The translations under genes and the position numbers were made by a program. Shown here in pieces: positions 1 through 5,377 of a stretch of 6,498 nucleotides of DNA (its first letter is position 1; each line of letters opens with the position of its first letter). Origin of the DNA: Eubacterium sp. (GTDB lineage: Bacteria; Bacillota; Clostridia; Lachnospirales; Lachnospiraceae); the NCBI GenBank assembly GCA_021442545.1, contig JABUSX010000136.1, forward strand, positions 1 through 6,498, given 5' to 3'. The notes under the pieces were generated by a model. The model was not told where the DNA came from. It ran no database searches and saw only the letters and a list, made by a program, of their open reading frames with translations.

Positions 1-975
1 GAAGACCACCGCCCGCTTTATGACTGGGTCGTGCAGAACGTCGGTTTTGAAAGACCGCCGCGTCAGATCGAGTTTGCAAAACTGTATCTGACGAATGTCG
101 TAACAGGTAAGCGTTACATTAAAAAGCTGGTCGAAGACGGCGTCGTGGACGGATGGGATGATCCCCGCCTGGTGTCGATCGCAGCTCTTCGCCGCCGCGG
201 TTATACGCCGGAGTCGATCCGCCGGTTTGTTGAACTCTGCGGTGTCTCCAAGGCACAAAGCTCTGCGGATCTCGCTATGCTTGAATACTGCATCCGGGAT
301 GATCTGAAACAGAAGGCTTCACGTATGATGGCCATACTGGATCCGGTCAAGCTGGTCATTGACAATTATCCTGAGGGACAGACCGAAGAACTGGAAGCTC
401 CGAACAACCTGGAAAACGAGGCGCTCGGAACACGAAAGATCCCGTTCGGACGGGAACTCTGGATCGAGAGAGATGACTTCATGGAAGAGCCGCCGCGCAA
501 GTATTTCCGCATGTTCCCGGGCAACGAGGTGCGCCTGATGTATGCCTACTTCGTAACCTGCACCGGTTTTGAAAAAGACGAAAACGGAAAGATCACGACG
601 ATCCACTGCAGCTATGATCCCGCAAGCCGGGGCGGAAACAGCCCGGACGGACGCAAGGTAAAAGGCACGATCCACTGGGTTGCCGCACATGCGGCAGGTG
701 ACGTAACCTGCAGGCTTTATGAAAATCTGATCAACGAGGAAGAAGGCGTTTACAACAAGGAAGACGGATCCATGAACCTGAACCCCGACTCCCTGATCAT
801 CAAAGAAAACTGCAAAGTCGAGCCGGCTCTTCTGGAAGCCAAAGCCTATGACAGCTTCCAGTTTGTCCGGAACGGGTTCTTCTGTACAGATGCGAAACTT
901 TCCGAAGAAGGGAAACCCGTATTCGGACGGATCGTGAGCCTGAAGAGTTCCTTCAAGCTGCCGGCGCAGTCCTGA
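1..975 (+). CDS. glnS: Glutaminyl-tRNA synthetase, 3' part (5' end outside window)
   Basis: The open frame enters at base 1 (EDHRPLYDWV...) and runs about 324 residues to TGA at 973-975. GlnRS is a cytosolic class I synthetase that charges tRNA-Gln with glutamine. Diagnostic GlnRS stretches are RQIEFAKL, GWDDPRL, LRRRGYTPESI, MAILDPVKLVIDNYP, EVRLMYAY, DGRKVKGTIHWV and NPDSLIIKENC. These follow the order of the end of the catalytic core and the two C-terminal anticodon-binding beta-barrels. By comparison with a family length of about 550 residues, roughly the last 60 percent is present; the HIGH motif lies upstream of the window. The KMSKS region, VMSKRK in E. coli, reads VTGKRYIKK here. The gene ends in a hairpin shared with the convergent glycosyltransferase gene. 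GluRS is excluded by the GlnRS-specific C-terminal barrel motifs. Confidence 0.96.
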   Translation, partial: EDHRPLYDWVVQNVGFERPPRQIEFAKLYLTNVVTGKRYIKKLVEDGVVDGWDDPRLVSIAALRRRGYTPESIRRFVELCGVSKAQSSADLAMLEYCIRDDLKQKASRMMAILDPVKLVIDNYPEGQTEELEAPNNLENEALGTRKIPFGRELWIERDDFMEEPPRKYFRMFPGNEVRLMYAYFVTCTGFEKDENGKITTIHCSYDPASRGGNSPDGRKVKGTIHWVAAHAAGDVTCRLYENLINEEEGVYNKEDGSMNLNPDSLIIKENCKVEPALLEAKAYDSFQFVRNGFFCTDAKLSEEGKPVFGRIVSLKSSFKLPAQS

Positions 976-992
976 ATCTGAAAAATCCCTAT

Positions 993-1030
993 AAACAACT
1001 GCCGGCTCAGTCCTGAGCCGGCAGTTGTTT
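993..1030. terminator. Bidirectional terminator between convergent glnS and glycosyltransferase genes
   Basis: AAACAACTGCCGGCTCAG (993-1010) is the exact reverse complement of 1013-1030, giving an 18-bp perfect inverted repeat around a 2-base centre. In RNA this is about 17 bp with a small loop. The hairpin starts 17 bases after the glnS stop. Its right arm ends on the TAA stop (1029-1031) of the minus-strand gene. Reading minus, the stem is followed by TTGTTTATAGGGATTTTT; reading plus, by only a short GTTGTTT run. The arms themselves begin with A's and end with T's, typical of a two-way terminator. Confidence 0.9.
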
Positions 1031-2126
1031 ACTTCTCCTGCTCGTAAAGAGCCAGTTTCTCACGAACCTCCTGCTGCAGAGCAAGGCGGGCGGCGTGATC
1101 TTTGCGGGCCTTTTCCATTACCTCAGGGCCCAGCCTGTCGGCATAGGGAACGACTTCATCGTCATAAATCCTGAGGGTATCGGCAATAAACGTGAGACGG
1201 ATTCTTGCCCCCTCCAGTTTTTTGTTGTTGGAAATGCCTCCTTTGCGATGACGGCCGGAAACCCTGTCAATATAACGGAAGGAAATACCCTCACGGGCAA
1301 GAATAATGTGGGTGGGCCAGTCCTCAACCAGCTTATACCGCTTTGAGAGCCCATCCGTCAAACGCAGAACTTCACGCCGGTAGAAAGTGCCCATAGCAGG
1401 AAGAATACATTTCGAAGCGAGGGCACGGAAAAGTTCCTCGGTGTCACCTGAGTTGATAAGTGCCGCAGTCTCCTCGCTCACGAAGAGACGCTCAACGTTC
1501 TCAAGAGTCTCATCACACATAGCAACGTTTGACATTAAAACCTGCACATCCGGAGTCTCTCTGAATGCATTTACCGCTGCCTCCACTACACCCTCATCGT
1601 TCAGAACATCATCGGCAGCCAGAAGCGTCACGATTTCTCCGGTACACAACGGATACAGACGTTCCAGATGAGCAACGGTGCCGAGATTTTTGCTGTTCGT
1701 GTTATATTTCACCGAACGGAGGTTTGTTCCGCGTTTCTCCTCTACGTAAGCTCTTACTGCTGCCTCGTCATATTCTGTGGAGCAGTCATCACTGACAATA
1801 AGCTCAATATTGCCATAGCTTTGAGATAAGATGGAATCGATGGCACTGTAAATATATTCGACGTTGTTGTACGAAACAATTATGACGCTCACGCGCATAT
1901 CATTCTCACAGACGGAGCGCGTTTCCTTATCCTTCTTTAACGCGGATACCGCAGTCTGAATAACTCGTTTAAGTGTATCGCGGACGGAGCTCATTTTTTT
2001 ATCCTGATTTAGCTCTTGTCCGATCTTAGCGTTGATTTCAGAACAAGCAGTGCCCCCAACACACATCTTCCCCTGCATATTTACCGACTCCTTAACACCT
2101 TCAAAACACATATATCTGTCATTCAC
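1029..2126 (-). CDS. Family 2 glycosyltransferase (GT-A fold), 365 aa
   Basis: Predicted soluble GT2 enzyme transferring a sugar from a nucleotide sugar, probably to a surface glycan; donor and acceptor cannot be read from sequence. The GT-A domain begins at residue 77 (MRVSVIIVSYNN). It shows the first nucleotide-binding acid motif SDDCS (112-116), the DxD-type metal motif AADDV (170-174), a likely catalytic acid in VEDW (267-270), and GRHRKGG (291-297) near the domain end. No membrane helix follows. The chosen start is GTG at 2126, with AAAAGGAAG about 7 bases upstream. The 76 residues before the domain are unusual and poorly conserved-looking, so ATG at 1994 (residue 45, preceded by AGGAT and A's) is a serious alternative giving 321 aa. 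No clear minus-strand promoter is visible in 2127-2260. It stands alone, convergent with glnS and divergent from the GtrA gene. Confidence 0.88.
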   Translation of the reverse strand: MNDRYMCFEGVKESVNMQGKMCVGGTACSEINAKIGQELNQDKKMSSVRDTLKRVIQTAVSALKKDKETRSVCENDMRVSVIIVSYNNVEYIYSAIDSILSQSYGNIELIVSDDCSTEYDEAAVRAYVEEKRGTNLRSVKYNTNSKNLGTVAHLERLYPLCTGEIVTLLAADDVLNDEGVVEAAVNAFRETPDVQVLMSNVAMCDETLENVERLFVSEETAALINSGDTEELFRALASKCILPAMGTFYRREVLRLTDGLSKRYKLVEDWPTHIILAREGISFRYIDRVSGRHRKGGISNNKKLEGARIRLTFIADTLRIYDDEVVPYADRLGPEVMEKARKDHAARLALQQEVREKLALYEQEK

Positions 2127-2224
2127 TCTTACACTTCCTTTTCAAAGAAATCCGATATAGCTGAATTTATCTGATCCGATGCTTCCTGATTTCTCCTTAC
2201 CGGCCAACCTATGCCTATACGGTA

Positions 2225-2253
2225 TTGTCACCTACTTTCATGGGTGTTATACT
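2225..2253 (+). promoter_or_regulatory. Sigma-A-type promoter with extended -10 for the GtrA gene
   Basis: TTGTCA (2225-2230) is separated by 17 bases from TATACT (2248-2253), and the -10 is preceded by TGT, forming a TGn extended -10. Transcription would start near 2260, leaving a leader of about 27 bases before the ATG at 2287. This position rules out translation from the in-frame ATG at 2179. Confidence 0.8.
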
Positions 2254-2286
2254 ACCTGCGTTCTTAAAAACGGAAAGGAACTGATT

Positions 2287-2757
2287 ATGAACGAATCGAA
2301 AAAAGAAGATATCTTCGATCGTCTGATGCATCTCCCGGTCCTGCGCGTCTTCGAACCGTTTTACAAACGTTATAAAGAGGCTCTGCTGTACCTGTTTTTC
2401 GGAGGCATCACTTTTTTTCTGAATATCATCCTCTTTGCGCTGATCGGCCGCTTTACAAATATCAACGAACTGGTCAACAACGTGATCTGCTGGATCATCT
2501 GTGTGCTCTTCCAGTTTTTCACAAACCGAACCTGGGTCTTTGACGCAAAAGTCGAAGGCGCCGGCAGCTTTTTCAAACAGATGGCCGGTTTCTTCGGCGG
2601 CCGGCTGTTTACGCTGGTTGTAGAAGAAGTTATCCTCGCTGTCTTTATTTCCTGGCTCGGTCTCAATGCCATGGTTGTGAAGATCCTGGCCCAGGTCGTT
2701 GTGATTGTGCTGAACTACGTTATCAGCAAATTCATAGTCTTCAAAAAGAAAACCTGA
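2287..2757 (+). CDS. GtrA-family membrane protein, 156 aa
   Basis: Small four-helix membrane protein of the GtrA/DPMS-associated family, thought to help move polyprenyl-phosphate-linked sugars across the membrane for envelope glycosylation. Hydrophobic helices lie roughly at residues 33-54, 62-80, 103-122 and 128-147. The family hallmarks are visible: NRTWVF (80-85) after helix 2 and NYVISKFIVFKKK (143-155) at the C-terminus. Length fits the family (about 130-160). The start at 2287 is chosen because AAAGGA lies 7 bases upstream and a strong promoter lies just before it. A longer in-frame reading from 2179 would add 36 residues encoded across that promoter and is rejected. The usual partner is a DPM1-like glycosyltransferase; one is encoded at 5378-6319, but on the other strand and not in an operon with it. 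Confidence 0.9.
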   Translation: MNESKKEDIFDRLMHLPVLRVFEPFYKRYKEALLYLFFGGITFFLNIILFALIGRFTNINELVNNVICWIICVLFQFFTNRTWVFDAKVEGAGSFFKQMAGFFGGRLFTLVVEEVILAVFISWLGLNAMVVKILAQVVVIVLNYVISKFIVFKKKT

Positions 2758-2780
2758 TTTTTCTTTTTATCTTAAACCCT

Positions 2781-2828
2781 ATGAGATCCTGCAGAGTTTC
2801 ATAATATTCTGTCAGGATCTCATTTTTT
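2781..2828 (+). terminator. Intrinsic terminator of the GtrA gene
   Basis: ATGAGATCCTG (2781-2791) pairs perfectly with CAGGATCTCAT (2813-2823). An inner CAGA/TCTG stem (2792-2795 with 2808-2811) shortens the loop. The stem is followed directly by a T run ending at 2828. It lies 23 bases after the GtrA stop codon and works on the plus strand; the minus reading has no T tract right after the stem. Confidence 0.85.
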
Positions 2829-2900
2829 CAGGTATACATTTTTCCGTACCCGATCTTATAAGTCCATGAAAAACCCGATAATACTCTGTGAAGATCTCAT
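2801..2900. repeat. Imperfect direct repeat, 23 bp, two copies
   Basis: Bases 2801-2823 and 2878-2900 match at 20 of 23 positions (both begin ATAATA and end ATCTCAT). The first copy includes the right arm of the GtrA terminator; the second lies 77 bases downstream in the gap before the convergent surface-protein gene and lacks the left arm. It may be a degenerate duplication of the terminator arm. The rest of the 225-base gap 2758-2982 shows no gene, and no convincing intrinsic terminator for the minus-strand gene ending at 2983. Confidence 0.4.
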
Positions 2901-2982
2901 CATTTTCATAGTCATAGCTTTCTCAGGATTTCCGATCAGGATCAAAAATTTCCGGAATCACTGTTTTGTGAAAATCTTATTG

Positions 2983-4857
2983 TTATCTGTTTCTGAAGGA
3001 ATCATCTTCCTCCCGCTCATGCTCTTCCTCTTCCTTACGGCTTTTCTTCAGACGGATCATCACGATCAGGATAATCACAAAGACCACGATCAGAATAATC
3101 AGAGCGATCCAGATACCCGTATTCCCTCCCGAGGGTGCGGATGTCGGCGTAGGGGTTATATCCGTGACAGTGATGCTGGTGGCTGCACTGCCGTTATCCC
3201 ATACGATTTCAAACGAATGTGCACCGACGGAAACGGTTTCCAGGAAGGCACTTTTCAATGTAATGACCGTGGAGCCGGGAGCAGCCTCATAGGCCGCAGC
3301 ATCCAGAACGACACCGTCAAGTTTTACATCGCTGAAAAGGTTAAAATCCCCATCTCCTGTAATGACGAGATCCTGTCCGCTGCCCTTGGTCCAGATGCTG
3401 TTCATGCCCTTTGTGATCTTGTAGCTTCCTCCGCCCGCAAGAGCCGCATAAGCTTCCTCCGCTTCAACGAGCACTGAATAGGTGGTAACCAGTTGTTTCT
3501 CATCCGAAGTCAACGCGTCATACGCATTCCTTGCAGCGTCGATCAAAGTTTTGCAGGCATCCGTGTATGCAACCGTCCCGATCGCATTGATCTTGCTGAT
3601 GCAGTCATTTATTCTTACCAGAGAAGCATACTGAGCTTCGGCATCCGTCAGTTTATTGTAGTTGGTCACCAGTTTTTTATCGTCTGCAGATAACGCATCG
3701 TACGCTTTGCGGGCCGCATCGATCTTAAGCTTGCAGTCATTCGAAAAACCGACCGGTCCGATCGCATCGATCTTATTGATGCAGTCCTGCGCAGAACCTC
3801 CCAGTTCCCAGCAGGCCCAGAACTGTTTGTCACCTGTTTCGTCCGTACCGATCTGTATAACCGGCTGTCCGTTGAATCCGTTATCGGCATACCAGCCTTT
3901 GAAGATATAACCGGATCTTGTCACATCTGTCGGAAGAATCACACCCTGGCCAGCCGTATATCCCGAAATATTTCCGGAATTGATCGTTCCTCCGTTCGGG
4001 TACAGTGTTACGGCGTAGATCTGATTTCTCCAGAACGCATATAACGTTGAATCCTCTGTCTTATCCCAGGCACGTGCACTGGAACCGTTTTCGGCATAGT
4101 ACTGCGTACCTGCTCCGTTCTGCTGATCAAAGTAACCGCCGAACGTATATCCGCTGCGCTGCGGCATGCCGGCCGCCGGCATATCTGCGCCATAGGCTGC
4201 GGTAACGAGCTCCGTGCCACCTGTGCCGCCCATGCTGTCGAGCGTAACATTGCAGAGAATCTCATTCGAGGCCCACTCTGCGTAAAGTCTGACAACATCG
4301 TTTTCCGCATAAGCCGAAAGTTCTGCAGAATCACCTCCGTTAAGCCAGATCCCCGTTCCGTCCGGCGCCGTGTTCCAGCCGTCAAAGCTGTATCCGCTTT
4401 TTTCAAGATTGCCTACATTACCCGGCAGAATTACGGAGTCACCGTATGTGACCACCAGAGTGTCCGGAACGCTGCCGCTTTCTGCCCCGTTCTCTTCAAA
4501 CATGATCTGATAAAACTGTTCATCTTCGATCCAGTCCGCATACAGAGTAATGTCCTTACCTGGCATTACATCTTCTTCAAAATCCCACGGCTTCGTGAGT
4601 TTTTCGTTTTTCATCCACCCGGCGAAACTAAATCCGTCTCTTACGGGATCCTCCGGTTCCGGAATAAAGTCTCCCGGAACTACGTACTCGTCTTCAACCT
4701 CCGATCCTCCGTTCGACTCAAAGGTCACCTTATACAGTATCTCTCCCTCATCTCCGCCCTCATCTGCGTATACAGCCGACGGCATCGCGGAAAACAGAAA
4801 GGTAAGCATGAATACCACGGCAAGTAAAACAGAAAAGATCTTATTTGTTTTTTTCAT
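2983..4857 (-). CDS. Secreted, membrane-anchored multidomain surface protein with InlB/Flg_new repeats, 624 aa
   Basis: Predicted extracellular protein held by a C-terminal membrane helix; its ligand is unknown. In order: signal peptide 1-31 (MKKTNK, hydrophobic 8-24, likely cleavage near SAVYA-DE); four beta-grasp InlB B-type repeats at about 43-109, 117-195, 203-276 and 282-350, each with a GG or NGA turn early, a GYxFxGW-like centre and a final (L/F)xAxW; two helical repeats at 357-413 and 417-473; an X2-like beta-domain at about 478-564 (YKITKGMNSIWTKGS, ending SFEIVWDNG); a TPTPTSAPSGG linker; one membrane helix at 581-601; and a charged tail (RLKKSRKEEEE...). No LPXTG motif is present, so anchoring is by the helix rather than sortase. 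The ATG at 4857 is preceded by GGAGG 5 bases away. Such proteins are common in gut Firmicutes and often proposed as adhesins; that role is inference. Confidence 0.9.
   Translation of the reverse strand: MKKTNKIFSVLLAVVFMLTFLFSAMPSAVYADEGGDEGEILYKVTFESNGGSEVEDEYVVPGDFIPEPEDPVRDGFSFAGWMKNEKLTKPWDFEEDVMPGKDITLYADWIEDEQFYQIMFEENGAESGSVPDTLVVTYGDSVILPGNVGNLEKSGYSFDGWNTAPDGTGIWLNGGDSAELSAYAENDVVRLYAEWASNEILCNVTLDSMGGTGGTELVTAAYGADMPAAGMPQRSGYTFGGYFDQQNGAGTQYYAENGSSARAWDKTEDSTLYAFWRNQIYAVTLYPNGGTINSGNISGYTAGQGVILPTDVTRSGYIFKGWYADNGFNGQPVIQIGTDETGDKQFWACWELGGSAQDCINKIDAIGPVGFSNDCKLKIDAARKAYDALSADDKKLVTNYNKLTDAEAQYASLVRINDCISKINAIGTVAYTDACKTLIDAARNAYDALTSDEKQLVTTYSVLVEAEEAYAALAGGGSYKITKGMNSIWTKGSGQDLVITGDGDFNLFSDVKLDGVVLDAAAYEAAPGSTVITLKSAFLETVSVGAHSFEIVWDNGSAATSITVTDITPTPTSAPSGGNTGIWIALIILIVVFVIILIVMIRLKKSRKEEEEHEREEDDSFRNR
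3439..3789 (-). repeat. Tandem helical repeat pair in the surface protein, each with two conserved Cys
   Basis: The 57-residue units 357-413 (bases 3619-3789) and 417-473 (3439-3609) share 33 of 57 residues by direct alignment. Both carry DCI at the start, a second Cys 16 residues later, and the consensus IDAAR-AYDAL--D-K-LV--Y--L--AE. The repeat type, with an ARxAYDAL core, is known from clostridial surface proteins; the cysteine pair is the distinctive part here. Confidence 0.8.
3808..4731 (-). repeat. Four divergent InlB/Flg_new repeats in the surface protein
   Basis: Repeat units lie at about 4531-4731, 4273-4509, 4030-4251 and 3808-4014. Each encodes 67-79 residues with the pattern V-F/L-x-NGG ... 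GYxFxGW/Y ... LYAxW. The copies are diverged at DNA level, so recent tandem duplication is not indicated. The fourth repeat ends FWACW, the only one with a Cys in the closing motif. Confidence 0.85.
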
Positions 4858-4955
4858 GAAAACCTCCGATCCGCCGCCATACAGAGGCAGCAGAAAAACT
4901 GATGAAGAATGACCCGTTGCTCAGACCCCGGGAATTTCCTGTTATCATACGTTCT

Positions 4956-4985
4956 ATTATACCCTTAATCTTTTTATGTTGTATA
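4956..4985 (-). promoter_or_regulatory. Putative promoter of the surface-protein gene
   Basis: On the minus strand, TATAAT (4956-4961) is preceded by an 18-base spacer and TATACA (4980-4985), a 4/6 match to TTGACA. Transcription would begin near 4949, leaving a leader of about 90 bases. That leader contains a small GC hairpin, GCTGCC / GGCGGC with a 7-base loop, just upstream of the GGAGG ribosome binding site, which may modulate translation. Confidence 0.6.
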
Positions 4986-5065
4986 ACGGATATGTCAGAG
5001 AGACAAGATATTTTTTATCGGAATATATTTATAAGCTGATATTCATTTCTTTCTATATATTCCTC

Positions 5066-5094
5066 TTGTTTTCGGTTTTTGTCTGTGATATATT
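5066..5094 (+). promoter_or_regulatory. Promoter of the antisense (antitoxin) RNA
   Basis: TTGTTT (5066-5071), a 17-base spacer, then TATATT (5089-5094) preceded by TGA, an extended -10. Transcription would begin near 5101 and run toward the small hydrophobic peptide gene from its 3' side. Confidence 0.65.
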
Positions 5095-5100
5095 GAGCGT

Positions 5101-5185
5101 AAAGAGTGCTGCCGGCAAACGGTTGGCTCTCGGTGGTTTGTGAAGTAACCGACCTCTTGAGCGATTTGGCGGTTACTTCTTTTTT
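5101..5185 (+). ncRNA. Putative type I antitoxin: about 85-nt antisense RNA
   Basis: A short untranslated transcript is inferred from an extended -10 promoter (5066-5094) and a strong intrinsic terminator (5142-5185). It overlaps the last three lysine codons and stop of the convergent hydrophobic peptide gene and all of that gene's 3' flank as far as 5101. This matches the tail-to-tail layout of type I antitoxins such as RatA (for TxpA) and SR4 (for BsrG). Its first about 30 bases, 5104-5133, closely resemble the predicted 5' leader of the toxin mRNA. It has no open frame with a ribosome binding site. Transcription is not proven; the 5' end could be off by a few bases. Confidence 0.65.
5142..5185 (+). 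terminator. Intrinsic terminator of the antisense RNA, overlapping the toxin 3' end
   Basis: GAAGTAACCG (5142-5151) pairs perfectly with CGGTTACTTC (5170-5179), with an 18-base loop, and is followed by six T's (5180-5185). The T tract is the complement of the toxin's terminal AAA-AAG-AAG lysine codons, and the right arm covers its TAA stop. On the minus strand the stem is followed by ACAAACC, so it should not stop the toxin mRNA efficiently. Confidence 0.85.
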
Positions 5186-5256
5186 ATCTGTATTATCAGA
5201 CCTATAATCCCTACAATCAGAATTCCCAGCTGAAAAATTCCATCGTATGTGACCAT
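5173..5256 (-). CDS. 27-aa hydrophobic peptide, putative type I (holin-like) toxin
   Basis: The ATG at 5254-5256 is preceded by AAGGAGG (5262-5268) with a 5-base spacer, the strongest ribosome binding site in the window. The 27-residue product starts MVTYDGIFQLG, has one hydrophobic helix rich in Ile, Leu, Val and Gly (about residues 7-24), and ends IKKK before TAA. This matches the form of Firmicute 'putative holin-like toxin' peptides (MxTYE/D-G start, one membrane span, basic end). Type I toxins of this sort insert in the membrane and depolarise or disrupt it when unregulated; that role is inferred here. It has its own TTGACA promoter and a leader of about 80 bases, and faces an antisense RNA at its 3' end. 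It lies downstream of the DPM1-like gene on the same strand with no terminator visible between. An alternative is a small membrane peptide of other function. Confidence 0.82.
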   Translation of the reverse strand: MVTYDGIFQLGILIVGIIGLIIQIKKK

Positions 5257-5260
5257 GGCG

Positions 5261-5295
5261 CCCTCCTTTCCGGAGAGTCTTCCAAAGGGCTCTCC
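5261..5295 (-). promoter_or_regulatory. Shine-Dalgarno-sequestering hairpin with competing fold in toxin leader
   Basis: Read in the toxin mRNA, CUCUCC (5277-5272) can pair with GGAGGG (5266-5261) across a GGAAA loop, closing the ribosome binding site. The same CUCUCC can instead pair with GGAGAG (5295-5290) just upstream, which would free it. The two stems exclude each other. A third option, GGCUC (5309-5305) with GAGCC (5292-5288), would remove the competitor. Pairing is read by eye, not by energy calculation. Confidence 0.6.
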
Positions 5296-5344
5296 ATTTA
5301 CCGGGAGCCAACCACCTGCCGTTTCTGACAGCACTCATATCTTT

Positions 5345-5373
5345 ATCATATATCGGTTTTTATATACTGTCAA
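5345..5373 (-). promoter_or_regulatory. Strong promoter of the hydrophobic peptide gene
   Basis: On the minus strand, a perfect TTGACA (5368-5373) is followed after 17 bases by TATGAT (5345-5350), 5/6 to consensus. The start would be near 5338, placing the repeated GAGTGCTG block within the first few bases of the RNA. The -35 box begins only 4 bases after the stop of the upstream glycosyltransferase gene. Confidence 0.85.
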
Positions 5374-5377
5374 TATA

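Larger units (their letters stand above)
5104..5336. repeat. Imperfect inverted repeat flanking the toxin gene
   Basis: The left arm 5104-5133 (read +) and right arm 5336-5301 (read -) share the blocks GAGTGCTG, AAACGG, TTGGCTC and CGG in the same order; the right arm has a 6-base insert before TTGGCTC. Each arm sits at the predicted 5' end of one of the two convergent RNAs. The promoters outside the arms are not similar, so the repeat is confined to transcribed sequence. Confidence 0.8.

Noticed and set aside
2179..2286. A 36-residue N-terminal extension of the GtrA protein
   Set aside because: The promoter at 2225-2253 lies inside it, it lacks a ribosome binding site, and the family normally starts near the ATG at 2287.
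2824..2982. A terminator for the surface-protein gene
   Set aside because: On the minus strand I found TTCCGGAA followed by ATTTTT, but that is a short palindrome without a workable loop; no convincing stem plus T tract.
2866..3477. A 203-codon plus-strand open frame opposite the surface-protein 3' end
   Set aside because: It is antisense to the X2-like and membrane-anchor region, with low-complexity His/Asp runs produced by the Lys/Ile-coding opposite strand.
5025..5064. AT-rich inverted repeat GGAATATAT / ATATATTCC as a terminator of the toxin mRNA
   Set aside because: The 9-bp stem is almost all A-T with a loop of over 20 bases, and no T run follows on the minus strand.
5015..5338. A 107-codon open frame on the minus strand across the toxin-antitoxin region
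   Set aside because: It runs in another frame through the toxin leader, peptide gene, terminator and antisense promoter, and its composition does not resemble a protein (rich in Arg, Lys, Trp without a pattern). The start has no ribosome binding site and lies at the predicted transcript start.
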